Shown piece by piece: positions 1 to 7,349 of a stretch of DNA of 58,689 nucleotides. Within the stretch, counting starts at the first letter, position 1. Every line of letters begins with the position of its first letter. The position numbers and the translations under genes are program-made. Location: positions 1-58,689 of the forward strand of contig NZ_WHTD01000036.1 of NCBI RefSeq assembly GCF_009379765.1. Reading direction: 5' to 3'. The DNA comes from Actinophytocola sp. Lineage in GTDB: Bacteria; Actinomycetota; Actinomycetes; Mycobacteriales; Pseudonocardiaceae. A model generated the notes under the pieces. That model had not been told where the DNA came from, did no database searches, and worked only from the letters and a program-made list of their open reading frames with translations.

Positions 1-2
1 AC

Positions 3-113
3 CTGTCCACCGCAACCAAGTGGGGTCTGGACACGCTTGACGCGATGACGCGCCTGTTCACCACCGGTGCGTGGCTCCCGCCTGCCCTCACCCCCGACAT
101 CACCGCCGTGTAA
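3..113 (+). CDS. C-terminal fragment of an unidentified protein
   Basis: An open frame enters from the left edge and stops at TAA (111-113), giving 36 residues that end in LTPDITAV. Third codon positions are almost all G or C, as in the genes to the right, which is why I treat it as the tail of a real gene. The fragment is too short for a family assignment; I see only a Trp- and Leu-containing stretch with no catalytic motif. It faces the NB-ARC gene tail to tail across about 70 bp. Confidence 0.5.
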   Translation: MSTATKWGLDTLDAMTRLFTTGAWLPPALTPDITAV

Positions 114-182
114 TCACGCCACCAAGGCTGAACAGCTACCCGGCGTGTCGCCGATCTCACCGCACCGTGTGCGCGTCGGTGG

Positions 183-2573
183 TCAGTCCCGGTCCGCAAG
201 AGCGTTCTCGATGCGTTGCTCATCGCGCCGGGCGCGTGGATCGTCGAATGCCCGAAGCAGGGTGAGCGCCTCGCGCAGGCACGTCGCCGACTCGGCGGCG
301 TCCTCGATGCCCGACAGTGCTGCCCCCAGGTGCTCCAGAGCCACTGCCAGATGCCATCTCTCGTCGAGGTCGCGAAATGTGGCGACCGCGAACCGATGAA
401 ACCCGATCGCCTCGTCGTGCCGGCCCAGCCGCTGATACGCCGCCCCGGTGGCGTCGAACACCACGGCTTCCCTGCTGCGGTCGCCCAACCGGCGCTGCAA
501 CACCGCGGCGCGTTGGTAGGCCACGAGCGCCTCCGCCGGGTCATCGAGCGACATCTTGACCTGACCCAGCTCGAGCAGCCAGAACGCCTCCCATGCGGGG
601 TTCTTGCGCTCCCGTGCGATCGACAGCGCCGCGTCGATGAACTCGTTCGCCCTCGGGTAGTCGCCGACGGACCGGCACACGTGGCTGAGGCCGCGCAACG
701 CGTCACCCGCACTGCCGTGCACGGAGAGGCGCCGGAAGCCGTCGAGTGCCTTACCGAGCAGGTCCCTGGCTTCGTCGAACCGTTCCAACTCGACGAGGAC
801 GTTCGCGATGTTGTTGCTCGACACGGCCGTCCAGTACTCGTCGGAGATCTCGATCGCGATCGCGTTCGTCCGCTGGAACAGACGAAGTGCCTCGCCGAGG
901 CTCCGACTGCGCAAATGCATCAGACCGAGCGCGTTCGTGGATGTCGCTTCGCCAACCAGGTCCCCTAGTTCGCGACGTATCTCCAGTGCACCTGACTGTA
1001 GTTCCGCACCCCTGTCGCGATCCGCGTGCTGCGCGTACGCTTTCCCCAGACTTTCCAACATCTCGGCCTCACCGCTACGATCCCGCAACCGGCGAACCGA
1101 CTCCAGCCCGATCGAGCTCGTGCTGATCCAGTCGTCGAAATAGTTGTACCGAGCGTAGATCTCGCGCAACGTAGCTGAGAGCAGCCATGCTATGTCGTCC
1201 ATCTCGGCTTCTCTTGCTCTGTGCACGACCGAGAGCAGGTTGTCCCGTTCCGCTTCGAACCAGTCCAAAGCTTCTCGATGGTCGGACAATACCGATCTGG
1301 GCACGTCGCCGGTGGTCTCCGGAAGCTCACGGGCCCTGCTCTCCGGTGCCAGCACGCGAACGGCGCCGTCAGCCGTGTGAAGGTACCAGAGGAACAAGCG
1401 CCGCGTCGTCGCCGATATCGAGTCCGCATTCTCTTCCGTGTGCACCTGGTCGACCGCGTACAGCCGGAGCAGATCATGAAACTGATATCTCTCAGGCAGT
1501 GATTGTTCGAGCAGATGCACACCTGCCAGGTCGTCCAGTACGCGGCGAACTTTTCCCACCGGCTCGTTCGAAAGTGCCGCAACCGCCACCGGGCTGAAAC
1601 TAGGGCCGGGAAACAGCCCCAGCAACCGAAAGGTGCGACTGGCATCCCTTGAGAGCGCACGATAGGACCAGGCGAACACGGTGTGCACCGCAGCAGACTC
1701 GTCGTCGTCGCCAGCCGTGAGAGCATCCCACAAATTGGATTCACGCAGCTCGGCCACCAACACGCGCAACGGCGTCCGTGGCCGGCTCACGGCGCGTTCC
1801 GCCGCTATCCGCAGCGCTATCGGCAGGCGGGCGCACAACCTCGCGAGGTCGGTCAGGTCCTCCTCCGGGTCGCCCGTCCGGTACTCGGCGGTGAAGTTCC
1901 GCAGCAACGCAACAGCGTCGTCGAGCGGCAGGACATCCAGGGTCACCCGATAGGCGCCATCGCGCGCCACCAACCCCGAGAGCCTGCTGCGACTCGTGAC
2001 GAGAACGAGGCATCCGGCAATGCCGGGAAGAAGCGGACGCACCTGACCTACGGTCGCCGCGTTGTCCAGTACGACCAAGAACCTGCGGTTGGCCAGGAGC
2101 GAGCGGTACAGCGCGGCGCGTTCGTCGAGTTCCGCGGGGATGGAGTCCCCGGACAGGCCCATGGCACGCAGGAAGCGATCAAGGACCTCGGCCGGACCAA
2201 CCGGAGTGCCGGGATCGTAGCCGCGCAGATTGGCGTACAACTGTCCGTCAGGAAAGCGATCGACCACTTGGTGCGCCCAGTGCACCGCAAGAGATGTCTT
2301 ACCGACCCCTGCCGTACCGGCGACCACCAATGTCGAAATCTGGTCGACCTTTTGACCACCCGAACCGAGCGCAAACTCCAGGAGCCCAAGATCACTGGTG
2401 CGATTGACAAATCCTCGAACATCCGCGGGCAGCTGCCTGGGAACAGGACCCGAAGACCGCCCCCACCGATGAAAATGCACGCCGCCACTCACATCACGAG
2501 CCTGCACCACTTCATCGGCGAATCCCCGTAGCTCGTTGCGGGGCTCGTCACCTCGCTCTGACTGGTTGCTCAC
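183..2573 (-). CDS. NB-ARC/TPR STAND (NLR-like) protein with an amyloid-like N-terminal motif
   Basis: A signalling NTPase of the STAND class, 796 residues, GTG start. Order of parts: residues 1-21 variable; 22-35 the hydrophobic motif VVQARDVSGGVHFH; 80-380 an NB-ARC module with P-loop GTAGVGKTS (86-94), Walker B LVVLD (166-170) and the TSRSR segment (193-197); from about 480 to the end a series of tetratricopeptide repeats. It resembles the C-terminal part of AfsR but has no SARP DNA-binding domain. The family normally senses a ligand through the TPRs and oligomerises. The short N-terminal motif resembles the bacterial amyloid signalling motifs described for NLR-like proteins, which would recruit an effector carrying a matching motif. 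It lies 39 bp downstream of a DUF6879 gene on the same strand, so co-transcription is likely. Confidence 0.88.
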   Translation of the reverse strand: MSNQSERGDEPRNELRGFADEVVQARDVSGGVHFHRWGRSSGPVPRQLPADVRGFVNRTSDLGLLEFALGSGGQKVDQISTLVVAGTAGVGKTSLAVHWAHQVVDRFPDGQLYANLRGYDPGTPVGPAEVLDRFLRAMGLSGDSIPAELDERAALYRSLLANRRFLVVLDNAATVGQVRPLLPGIAGCLVLVTSRSRLSGLVARDGAYRVTLDVLPLDDAVALLRNFTAEYRTGDPEEDLTDLARLCARLPIALRIAAERAVSRPRTPLRVLVAELRESNLWDALTAGDDDESAAVHTVFAWSYRALSRDASRTFRLLGLFPGPSFSPVAVAALSNEPVGKVRRVLDDLAGVHLLEQSLPERYQFHDLLRLYAVDQVHTEENADSISATTRRLFLWYLHTADGAVRVLAPESRARELPETTGDVPRSVLSDHREALDWFEAERDNLLSVVHRAREAEMDDIAWLLSATLREIYARYNYFDDWISTSSIGLESVRRLRDRSGEAEMLESLGKAYAQHADRDRGAELQSGALEIRRELGDLVGEATSTNALGLMHLRSRSLGEALRLFQRTNAIAIEISDEYWTAVSSNNIANVLVELERFDEARDLLGKALDGFRRLSVHGSAGDALRGLSHVCRSVGDYPRANEFIDAALSIARERKNPAWEAFWLLELGQVKMSLDDPAEALVAYQRAAVLQRRLGDRSREAVVFDATGAAYQRLGRHDEAIGFHRFAVATFRDLDERWHLAVALEHLGAALSGIEDAAESATCLREALTLLRAFDDPRARRDEQRIENALADRD

Positions 2574-2612
2574 AACTAGCTCTATCCAGTCCGCCTTGAG
2601 CCGATGCCACTG

Positions 2613-3218
2613 TCAACAATGCGGGATGAGACCGGCAACCTCCCGCTCGAAGTAACTGTCCAACTCCTCTCCCAGGTCATACAGATGTCGAACGAACGCC
2701 GTCCAATGCCTTACCGCGTCCACCTCCGTCGACTTCACGGCTCCCTGCAAAGTCCCACTCTCATCGTATACGACTTGATAGACGACCTTGTCGCCGATCA
2801 AGAACAGTTCGGGCAACGGTCCGTCCCGTTCGAACGGCGCGACGTGAGAACCGTCGACGACCCTGATCTTCCCACCACACCGATGGCGAATATCGAGTGA
2901 GCTCAACTCCCAGAGCAGGTATGCGCTGACCGGCTTCTCCACGACTCGCACCCGTCGAACCTCGATCCCGTTCCGCGCCATCCGACGTTCGTAGTCGGCG
3001 ATACTCTTGCGGCGGGACTCCAGGATCCTGAGGGACTCGTGCCACTGGCCGCGCCGGGACGCCGCCCAACTCTCGTCTTCCGGTTCGACGAACTCCTGCC
3101 GGCGTTCGAACTTCCAGCTCACCCCGCGATTGTCCGTCCAGAACTCACGCCGAAAGTCGTCGAAGTACTCATCCGGCAACATCATCCCGCCCGCGATCTG
3201 AACGCCGGGCTCACTCAT
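2613..3218 (-). CDS. DUF6879 family protein
   Basis: A 201-residue protein matching the DUF6879 pattern by recall: a Phe/Arg-rich start around EYFDDF, a WKFERRQEF segment, a central YERRMARNG helix, then the VRVVEKPVSAYLLWEL and VSAYL-type strand region. Biochemical function is unknown; members occur near helix-turn-helix and NLR-type genes in actinomycetes. I chose ATG at 3218 because ATGAGTGA overlaps the stop of the upstream 89-residue gene; the frame stays open to 3242. The first residues read MSEPGVQIAGGMML. The VQIAGG piece is loosely similar to RHIM-type cores, which matters only because the next gene carries a clearer amyloid-like motif. Confidence 0.7.
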   Translation of the reverse strand: MSEPGVQIAGGMMLPDEYFDDFRREFWTDNRGVSWKFERRQEFVEPEDESWAASRRGQWHESLRILESRRKSIADYERRMARNGIEVRRVRVVEKPVSAYLLWELSSLDIRHRCGGKIRVVDGSHVAPFERDGPLPELFLIGDKVVYQVVYDESGTLQGAVKSTEVDAVRHWTAFVRHLYDLGEELDSYFEREVAGLIPHC

Positions 3219-3480
3219 CGGGAATGTCCACCTTCGCCGCACGCAACATCACCCCCGGTATCACGACCAATCGTTCGTCTACTCCAACATGGACACCCTG
3301 GGGCAGTCTCGACCCATAGGCATTTGTCAGATCTCGACCAATGACCGCCACGTCACCGTTCTCCAGTTCCCAGATATCGGGGCAAGAAGGATCGTCATTC
3401 GTATTATGGAGCTCAAGAGCGGACTTTCCCAGACGCCGCTTGAAGCCGACGCTCGCATCCGCCTCCCATATACGCGCCAT
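3211..3480 (-). CDS. small protein of unknown function (89 aa)
   Basis: Unrecognised. It starts at ATG 3480 with a GAGAGGGG ribosome site about 8 nt upstream and ends overlapping the DUF6879 start. The sequence is acidic with a central IWELENGDVAVIGRD segment. That type of strand-turn-strand wording recurs in small actinomycete proteins paired with DUF6879 genes. No membrane segment, signal peptide or Cys cluster. The overlap with the next gene suggests translational coupling and a shared job in the same operon as the NB-ARC protein. Confidence 0.6.
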   Translation of the reverse strand: MARIWEADASVGFKRRLGKSALELHNTNDDPSCPDIWELENGDVAVIGRDLTNAYGSRLPQGVHVGVDERLVVIPGVMLRAAKVDIPDE

Positions 3481-3568
3481 CGGATGCCCCTCTCAGGTGC
3501 AGCGACACTTGTTCGGATGTTACCGGCGGAGTCATCCCCCGCACAATCCTATTCACCCGTTTGGCGGT

Positions 3569-3587
3569 TGACTTGGATGCCAAGTCA
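3569..3587. promoter_or_regulatory. 19-bp palindrome upstream of the 89-aa/DUF6879/NB-ARC group
   Basis: TGACTTGG-ATG-CCAAGTCA is a perfect 8-bp inverted repeat with a 3-bp centre. It sits about 90 bp upstream of the 89-residue gene and 66 bp downstream of lutC. On the minus strand a possible -10 (TAGGAT) lies 17 bp past AAGTCA, so the palindrome may overlap a -35 element and act as an operator. A short terminator for the lut operon is the alternative. Confidence 0.4.
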
Positions 3588-3653
3588 TTGCCGGATAAAG
3601 CTCATCTTCGTGCACCAAATAAGTGCGCTACCTGGTATCAGCGTGCGGTCAGA

Positions 3654-4274
3654 TCAATCCGCGATGAGGACTTCCAGGTTTCTCGGGCCGTGCACGCCCT
3701 CCACACGGTCCAACTCGATGTCGCTCGTCGCGCTGGGGCCGCTGATGAAGGTCAGCGGGCTCGTCGGGTTCAGGCGGGCCAACGCCTCAGGGACCGTGCC
3801 GACTATCTGGGACGCCTCGACCACGCACAGGTGGTAGTCCGGGAGCAGGGTCAGGGCCCGCCGGCCCTGGGCCGAACCCGCGTCCAAGACGATGGTGCCC
3901 GTCTCGGCTATCGCCACCGCGCACCCCGTCAGCACGCCGTCGGACTGGTCCAGCACCCGCCGGGCCAGTGGGTGGGCCGGGGCGTCCAGCGACCAGACGA
4001 CCTCCCCCACCCGCCACCACCCGGGGAGGTCCGTCGGGGCGACCATCTTCCGGGCGCCGCGGGCACGCAGGGACGACTCGATCGCCGACGGCAACGAGTC
4101 CTCGCGCACGCGGCGGACCGCGGCGCGGTAGTCGGCGACCCGCTCGGCGAACAACGCCACCACGTCACCGACGTCGCGCGCGCGGAAGTAGTCGCGACGC
4201 ACGGCGGGCGGCGAGGGGTGGTCGGACAGGGCCTTGCGGATGCGACGCAGGACGACGTCGCGGGAGTCAGCCAC
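3654..4274 (-). CDS. lutC: lactate utilization protein C (LUD domain)
   Basis: A 206-residue LUD-domain protein, third subunit of the iron-sulfur L-lactate oxidation complex LutABC, which converts L-lactate to pyruvate in the cytoplasm. Features seen: an N-terminal helix (VVLRRIRKALSDH), the SDGVLTGCAVAIAETGTIV core and the late LPDYHLCVVEASQIVGTVPEAL block typical of LutC/YkgG, ending with SGPSATSDIELDRVEGVHGP. The start overlaps the lutB stop by 8 nt, and it is the last gene of the operon. The length fits the family (about 200-240 residues). Confidence 0.92.
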   Translation of the reverse strand: MADSRDVVLRRIRKALSDHPSPPAVRRDYFRARDVGDVVALFAERVADYRAAVRRVREDSLPSAIESSLRARGARKMVAPTDLPGWWRVGEVVWSLDAPAHPLARRVLDQSDGVLTGCAVAIAETGTIVLDAGSAQGRRALTLLPDYHLCVVEASQIVGTVPEALARLNPTSPLTFISGPSATSDIELDRVEGVHGPRNLEVLIAD

Positions 4275-5706
4275 GAGTCCTCCGCCACCACGCCGAGAAC
4301 GACTCCGCGGGCGGCGCCGGCACGTCGCGCGAGTCCGTCCACCTCGAACCCGGCCACGGCAGGCGTTTGATCCGGCCCCGGCGGGCGACCAGCCGGGCGA
4401 GAGACGCCAGCCGTTGGGCGACCCGGAACCGGCGGGTGCCGGACATCACCCAGGACGCCGCGGCCATCGCGACCGCCTCGGGCGCGTACGGGCCCTTCGC
4501 GTCGACCGCCTTGTTCCGCAGGTGCACCAGCACCTCGGGAATGTCGATGCGGACCGGGCACGCCTCGAAACACGCACCGCACAACGACGACGCGAACGGC
4601 AGCGAATGCAGCAGCGCGTCGGTGGCGGGATCGCCAGAGCCGGCGCCCAGCTGGGGCGTCAGGATCGCGCCGATGGGGCCCGGGTACACCGAGCCGTACG
4701 CCTGCCCGCCCGTCCGCTCGTAGACCGGGCACACGTTCAGGCACGCCGAGCACCGGATGCACCGCAGCGCCTGGCGGCCCACCCGGTCGGCGAGCGTCGC
4801 GGTGCGGCCGTTGTCCAGCAGCACCAGGTGAAACGCGCGCGGGCCGTCGCCGGGCGTCACGCCGGACCACACCGACGTGTACGGGTTCATCCGCTCGGCC
4901 GTGGACGAGCGGGGCAGCAGCTGGAGGAACACCTCCAGGTCCTGCCACGTGGGCACCAGCTTCTCGATGCCCATCACGGTGATCAGCGTCTCCGGCAGCG
5001 TCAGGCACATCCGCCCGTTGCCCTCGGACTCCACCACCACGACCGAACCCGTGTCCGCCACGGCGAAGTTGGCCCCGGAGATCGCCACCTTCGCCGACAG
5101 GAACTTGCGCCGCAGGTGCGTCCGCGCCGCCTCCGCCAGCTCGGCCGGGCGGTCCGTGACGGCCGACGCCCCAGGCATGGTCCGGCGGAAGATGTCCCGG
5201 ATCTCCGAGCGGTTGCGGTGGATGGCCGGCACCAGGATGTGCGACGGCCGGTCGTCACCGAGCTGGACGATCAGCTCCGCCAGGTCGGTCTCGATCGCGG
5301 TGACGCCGCCGGCCTCGAGCGCCTCGTTGAGACCGATCTCCGCGGTGGCCATGGACTTGACCTTGACCACCTCGCGCGCACCCGCGTCGCGGACGAGACC
5401 GAGCACGATCTCGTTGGCCTCGTCGGCGTCCCGGGCCCAGTGGACCACCCCGCCCCGCGCGGTGACCGACGCCTCCAACTGTTCCAAGTAGACGTCCAAA
5501 TGCGACAGCACATCGTCCTTGACGGCCTCGCCGGCCAGCCGCAGCCGCTCCCAGTCGGGCAGCTCGGCCACCGCCGCGGCCCGCTTGGTGCGAATGGTCG
5601 ACGTGGCGTGCGCGAGGTTGCCGCGCAGCTGCGTGTCGGCGAGCGCGATTCTGGCTGCGTGCGGGAAGGTGGGACTGCCCAGCCAGGTCACCGGGTTGCG
5701 GCCCAT
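4267..5706 (-). CDS. lutB: lactate utilization iron-sulfur protein B
   Basis: A 479-residue iron-sulfur subunit of LutABC. The first two thirds are a LUD domain (KSMATAEIGLNEALE, SGANFAVADTGSVVVVESEGNG). The last third carries two ferredoxin-type clusters, CIRCSACLNVCP and CGACFEACP, followed by the usual C-terminal helical tail. The frame is open 32 codons further upstream, but ATG 5706 has GGAGGAG 5 nt before it and gives the family start (MGRNPVTWLG). This start overlaps the lutA stop by 19 nt, so the pair is translationally coupled. Confidence 0.93.
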   Translation of the reverse strand: MGRNPVTWLGSPTFPHAARIALADTQLRGNLAHATSTIRTKRAAAVAELPDWERLRLAGEAVKDDVLSHLDVYLEQLEASVTARGGVVHWARDADEANEIVLGLVRDAGAREVVKVKSMATAEIGLNEALEAGGVTAIETDLAELIVQLGDDRPSHILVPAIHRNRSEIRDIFRRTMPGASAVTDRPAELAEAARTHLRRKFLSAKVAISGANFAVADTGSVVVVESEGNGRMCLTLPETLITVMGIEKLVPTWQDLEVFLQLLPRSSTAERMNPYTSVWSGVTPGDGPRAFHLVLLDNGRTATLADRVGRQALRCIRCSACLNVCPVYERTGGQAYGSVYPGPIGAILTPQLGAGSGDPATDALLHSLPFASSLCGACFEACPVRIDIPEVLVHLRNKAVDAKGPYAPEAVAMAAASWVMSGTRRFRVAQRLASLARLVARRGRIKRLPWPGSRWTDSRDVPAPPAESFSAWWRRTRG

Positions 5707-6419
5707 GGCTCCTCCTCCGTGCTGGCCAGGATCTCCGCGAGATGCAGCGCCCGCACCCCGGTGTTCAGCCGGGACAGCCCGCCGCCGATGTGCATCAGGC
5801 ACGAGTTGTCACCCGCGGTGACCACCTGCGCGCGGGTGTCGAGGACGTTGCGCATCTTGTCGGCGAGCATCGCGGTGGACGTCTCCGCGTTCTTCACCGC
5901 GAACGTGCCGCCGAACCCGCAGCACTCGGTCTGTCCGGGCAGCTCCTCCAGGTCGAGCCCGCGCACCGCACGCAGCAGCGACAGCGGCTTGTCCCCCACC
6001 CCGAGCATGCGCAGCGAGTGGCAGGTCGGGTGGTAGGTGACCCGGTGCGGGAAGTACGCGCCGACGTCGGTCACGCCGAGCACGTCGACGAGGAACTCGG
6101 ACAGCTCGTAGGTCCGCGCGGCGACCGACCGGGTCGACCGGTGCAGCCCCGGGTACAGGTCGCGGACCATGCCGACGCACGAGCCGGACGGCGCGACCAC
6201 CGCGTCGTAGCCGTCGAACGTCCGCGCGGTCCGCCGGGCCAGCGTGGTGGCCTGCCGCCGGTAGCCGGTGTTGTAGTGCATCTGGCCGCAGCAGGTCTGC
6301 GCCGCCGGGAACTCGACGGCGCAGTCCAGCCGCTCCAGGAGCCGGACCACCGCGCGCGCGGTGTCCGGGAAGAACGTGTCGGTGAGACACGTCGCCATCA
6401 ACGCGACCCGCGTGGTCAA
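5688..6419 (-). CDS. lutA: lactate utilization protein A (CCG-domain Fe-S protein)
   Basis: A 243-residue protein with two cysteine-rich CCG domains: TCCGQMHYN (around 42-50) and ECCGFGGTF (around 186-194), the signature of LutA and of the GlcF/HdrB type. It is the electron-handling subunit of the LutABC lactate oxidase. The start is a TTG with AAGGAG 4-5 nt upstream; an ATG seven codons in lacks such a site. It lies 24 nt behind the hydrolase gene, placing lactate oxidation directly after the enzyme likely to release lactate. Confidence 0.92.
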   Translation of the reverse strand: MTTRVALMATCLTDTFFPDTARAVVRLLERLDCAVEFPAAQTCCGQMHYNTGYRRQATTLARRTARTFDGYDAVVAPSGSCVGMVRDLYPGLHRSTRSVAARTYELSEFLVDVLGVTDVGAYFPHRVTYHPTCHSLRMLGVGDKPLSLLRAVRGLDLEELPGQTECCGFGGTFAVKNAETSTAMLADKMRNVLDTRAQVVTAGDNSCLMHIGGGLSRLNTGVRALHLAEILASTEEEPWAATR

Positions 6420-6443
6420 CGCTCTCCTTCCAGAAGCCCCGGC

Positions 6444-7301
6444 TCAGGCCTTCGCGAGCACCTGCCGCTGCCGGCCCAGCCCGTCGATCTCGATCTCCAT
6501 CACGTCGTCGACCGAAAGGTACGGGAACCGGCCCGAGAGCGCGACGCCCTGCGGGGTGCCGGTGTTGAGCAGGTCGCCCGGCTCGAGCACCATGAACTGG
6601 GACAGGTGGTGGATCAGCTCGGCCACGCCGAACACCATGTCCGCGGTGGTCGAGTCCTGCCGGGCCTCGTCGTTGACGAACGAGCGCAGCCCCAGCGCCT
6701 GCGGGTCCGCCACCTCCTCGGCCGGCACCAGCCACGGGCCGAGCGGGTTGAACGTCTCGCAGCACTTGCCCTTCGACCACTGTCCACCGGAGACCGACGG
6801 GTCGAGCTGGAAGTCCCGCTCGGACACGTCGTTCGACAGCACGTAGCCGGCCACGTGCGACAGCGCGTCGCCGACCGAGTCGAGGTAGCGGGCCCGCCGG
6901 CCGATGACCACGCCGAGCTCGACCTCCCAGTCGACCTTCACCGCGCCGCGCGGCACCAGCACGTCGTCGAAGGGGCCGACGACCGTGTTGGGGTGCTTGA
7001 AGAACACCACCGGCTGCGCGGGCGGCTGGGCGCCCGTCTCGGCGGCGTGCGCGGCGTAGTTCATCCCGACGCAGACCACCGCGGGCGGGCGGGCGATCGG
7101 CGCGCCCACCCGCTCCCCCGCGATGTCCTCGGCCGGCAGCTCACCCGCCGCCAGCGCCGCCCGCACCCGGGCGAGGCCGCCGCCCGCGAGGAACGCCCCG
7201 TCGACGTCGGCGGTCAGGCCGGCGAGCCCGAAGGCCCGGTCCTCGTCATCCAGCACCACCGGCCGTTCGGCGCCGAGGGCACCCACTCGCATGAGCCGCA
7301 A
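6444..7301 (-). CDS. fumarylacetoacetate hydrolase family protein, probable 2,4-diketo-3-deoxy-L-fuconate hydrolase
   Basis: A 285-residue FAH-fold C-C bond hydrolase. Visible family blocks: VCVGMNYAAHAAETG, FFKHPNTVVGP, the metal-binding VDWEVELGVVIG and the end LLNTGTPQGVALSG. Fold and length fit fucose or rhamnose diketo-acid hydrolases, which split 2,4-diketo-3-deoxy-L-fuconate into pyruvate and L-lactate. That specific substrate is inferred from its place between an alpha-L-fucosidase and lutABC. The start is TTG 7301 (GGGAG 8 nt upstream); ATG 7292 is an alternative. The fucose dehydrogenase, lactonase, fuconate dehydratase and second dehydrogenase of that route are not in the window. 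Confidence 0.85.
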   Translation of the reverse strand: MRLMRVGALGAERPVVLDDEDRAFGLAGLTADVDGAFLAGGGLARVRAALAAGELPAEDIAGERVGAPIARPPAVVCVGMNYAAHAAETGAQPPAQPVVFFKHPNTVVGPFDDVLVPRGAVKVDWEVELGVVIGRRARYLDSVGDALSHVAGYVLSNDVSERDFQLDPSVSGGQWSKGKCCETFNPLGPWLVPAEEVADPQALGLRSFVNDEARQDSTTADMVFGVAELIHHLSQFMVLEPGDLLNTGTPQGVALSGRFPYLSVDDVMEIEIDGLGRQRQVLAKA

Positions 7302-7349
7302 GGCAATCGCTCCCGTCCACAGATTCGTCCGACGACCACAATACGAGGG

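Noticed and set aside
183..2573. AfsR/SARP antibiotic regulator
   Set aside because: The N-terminal winged-helix and BTAD domains are absent; only the NB-ARC and TPR parts resemble AfsR.
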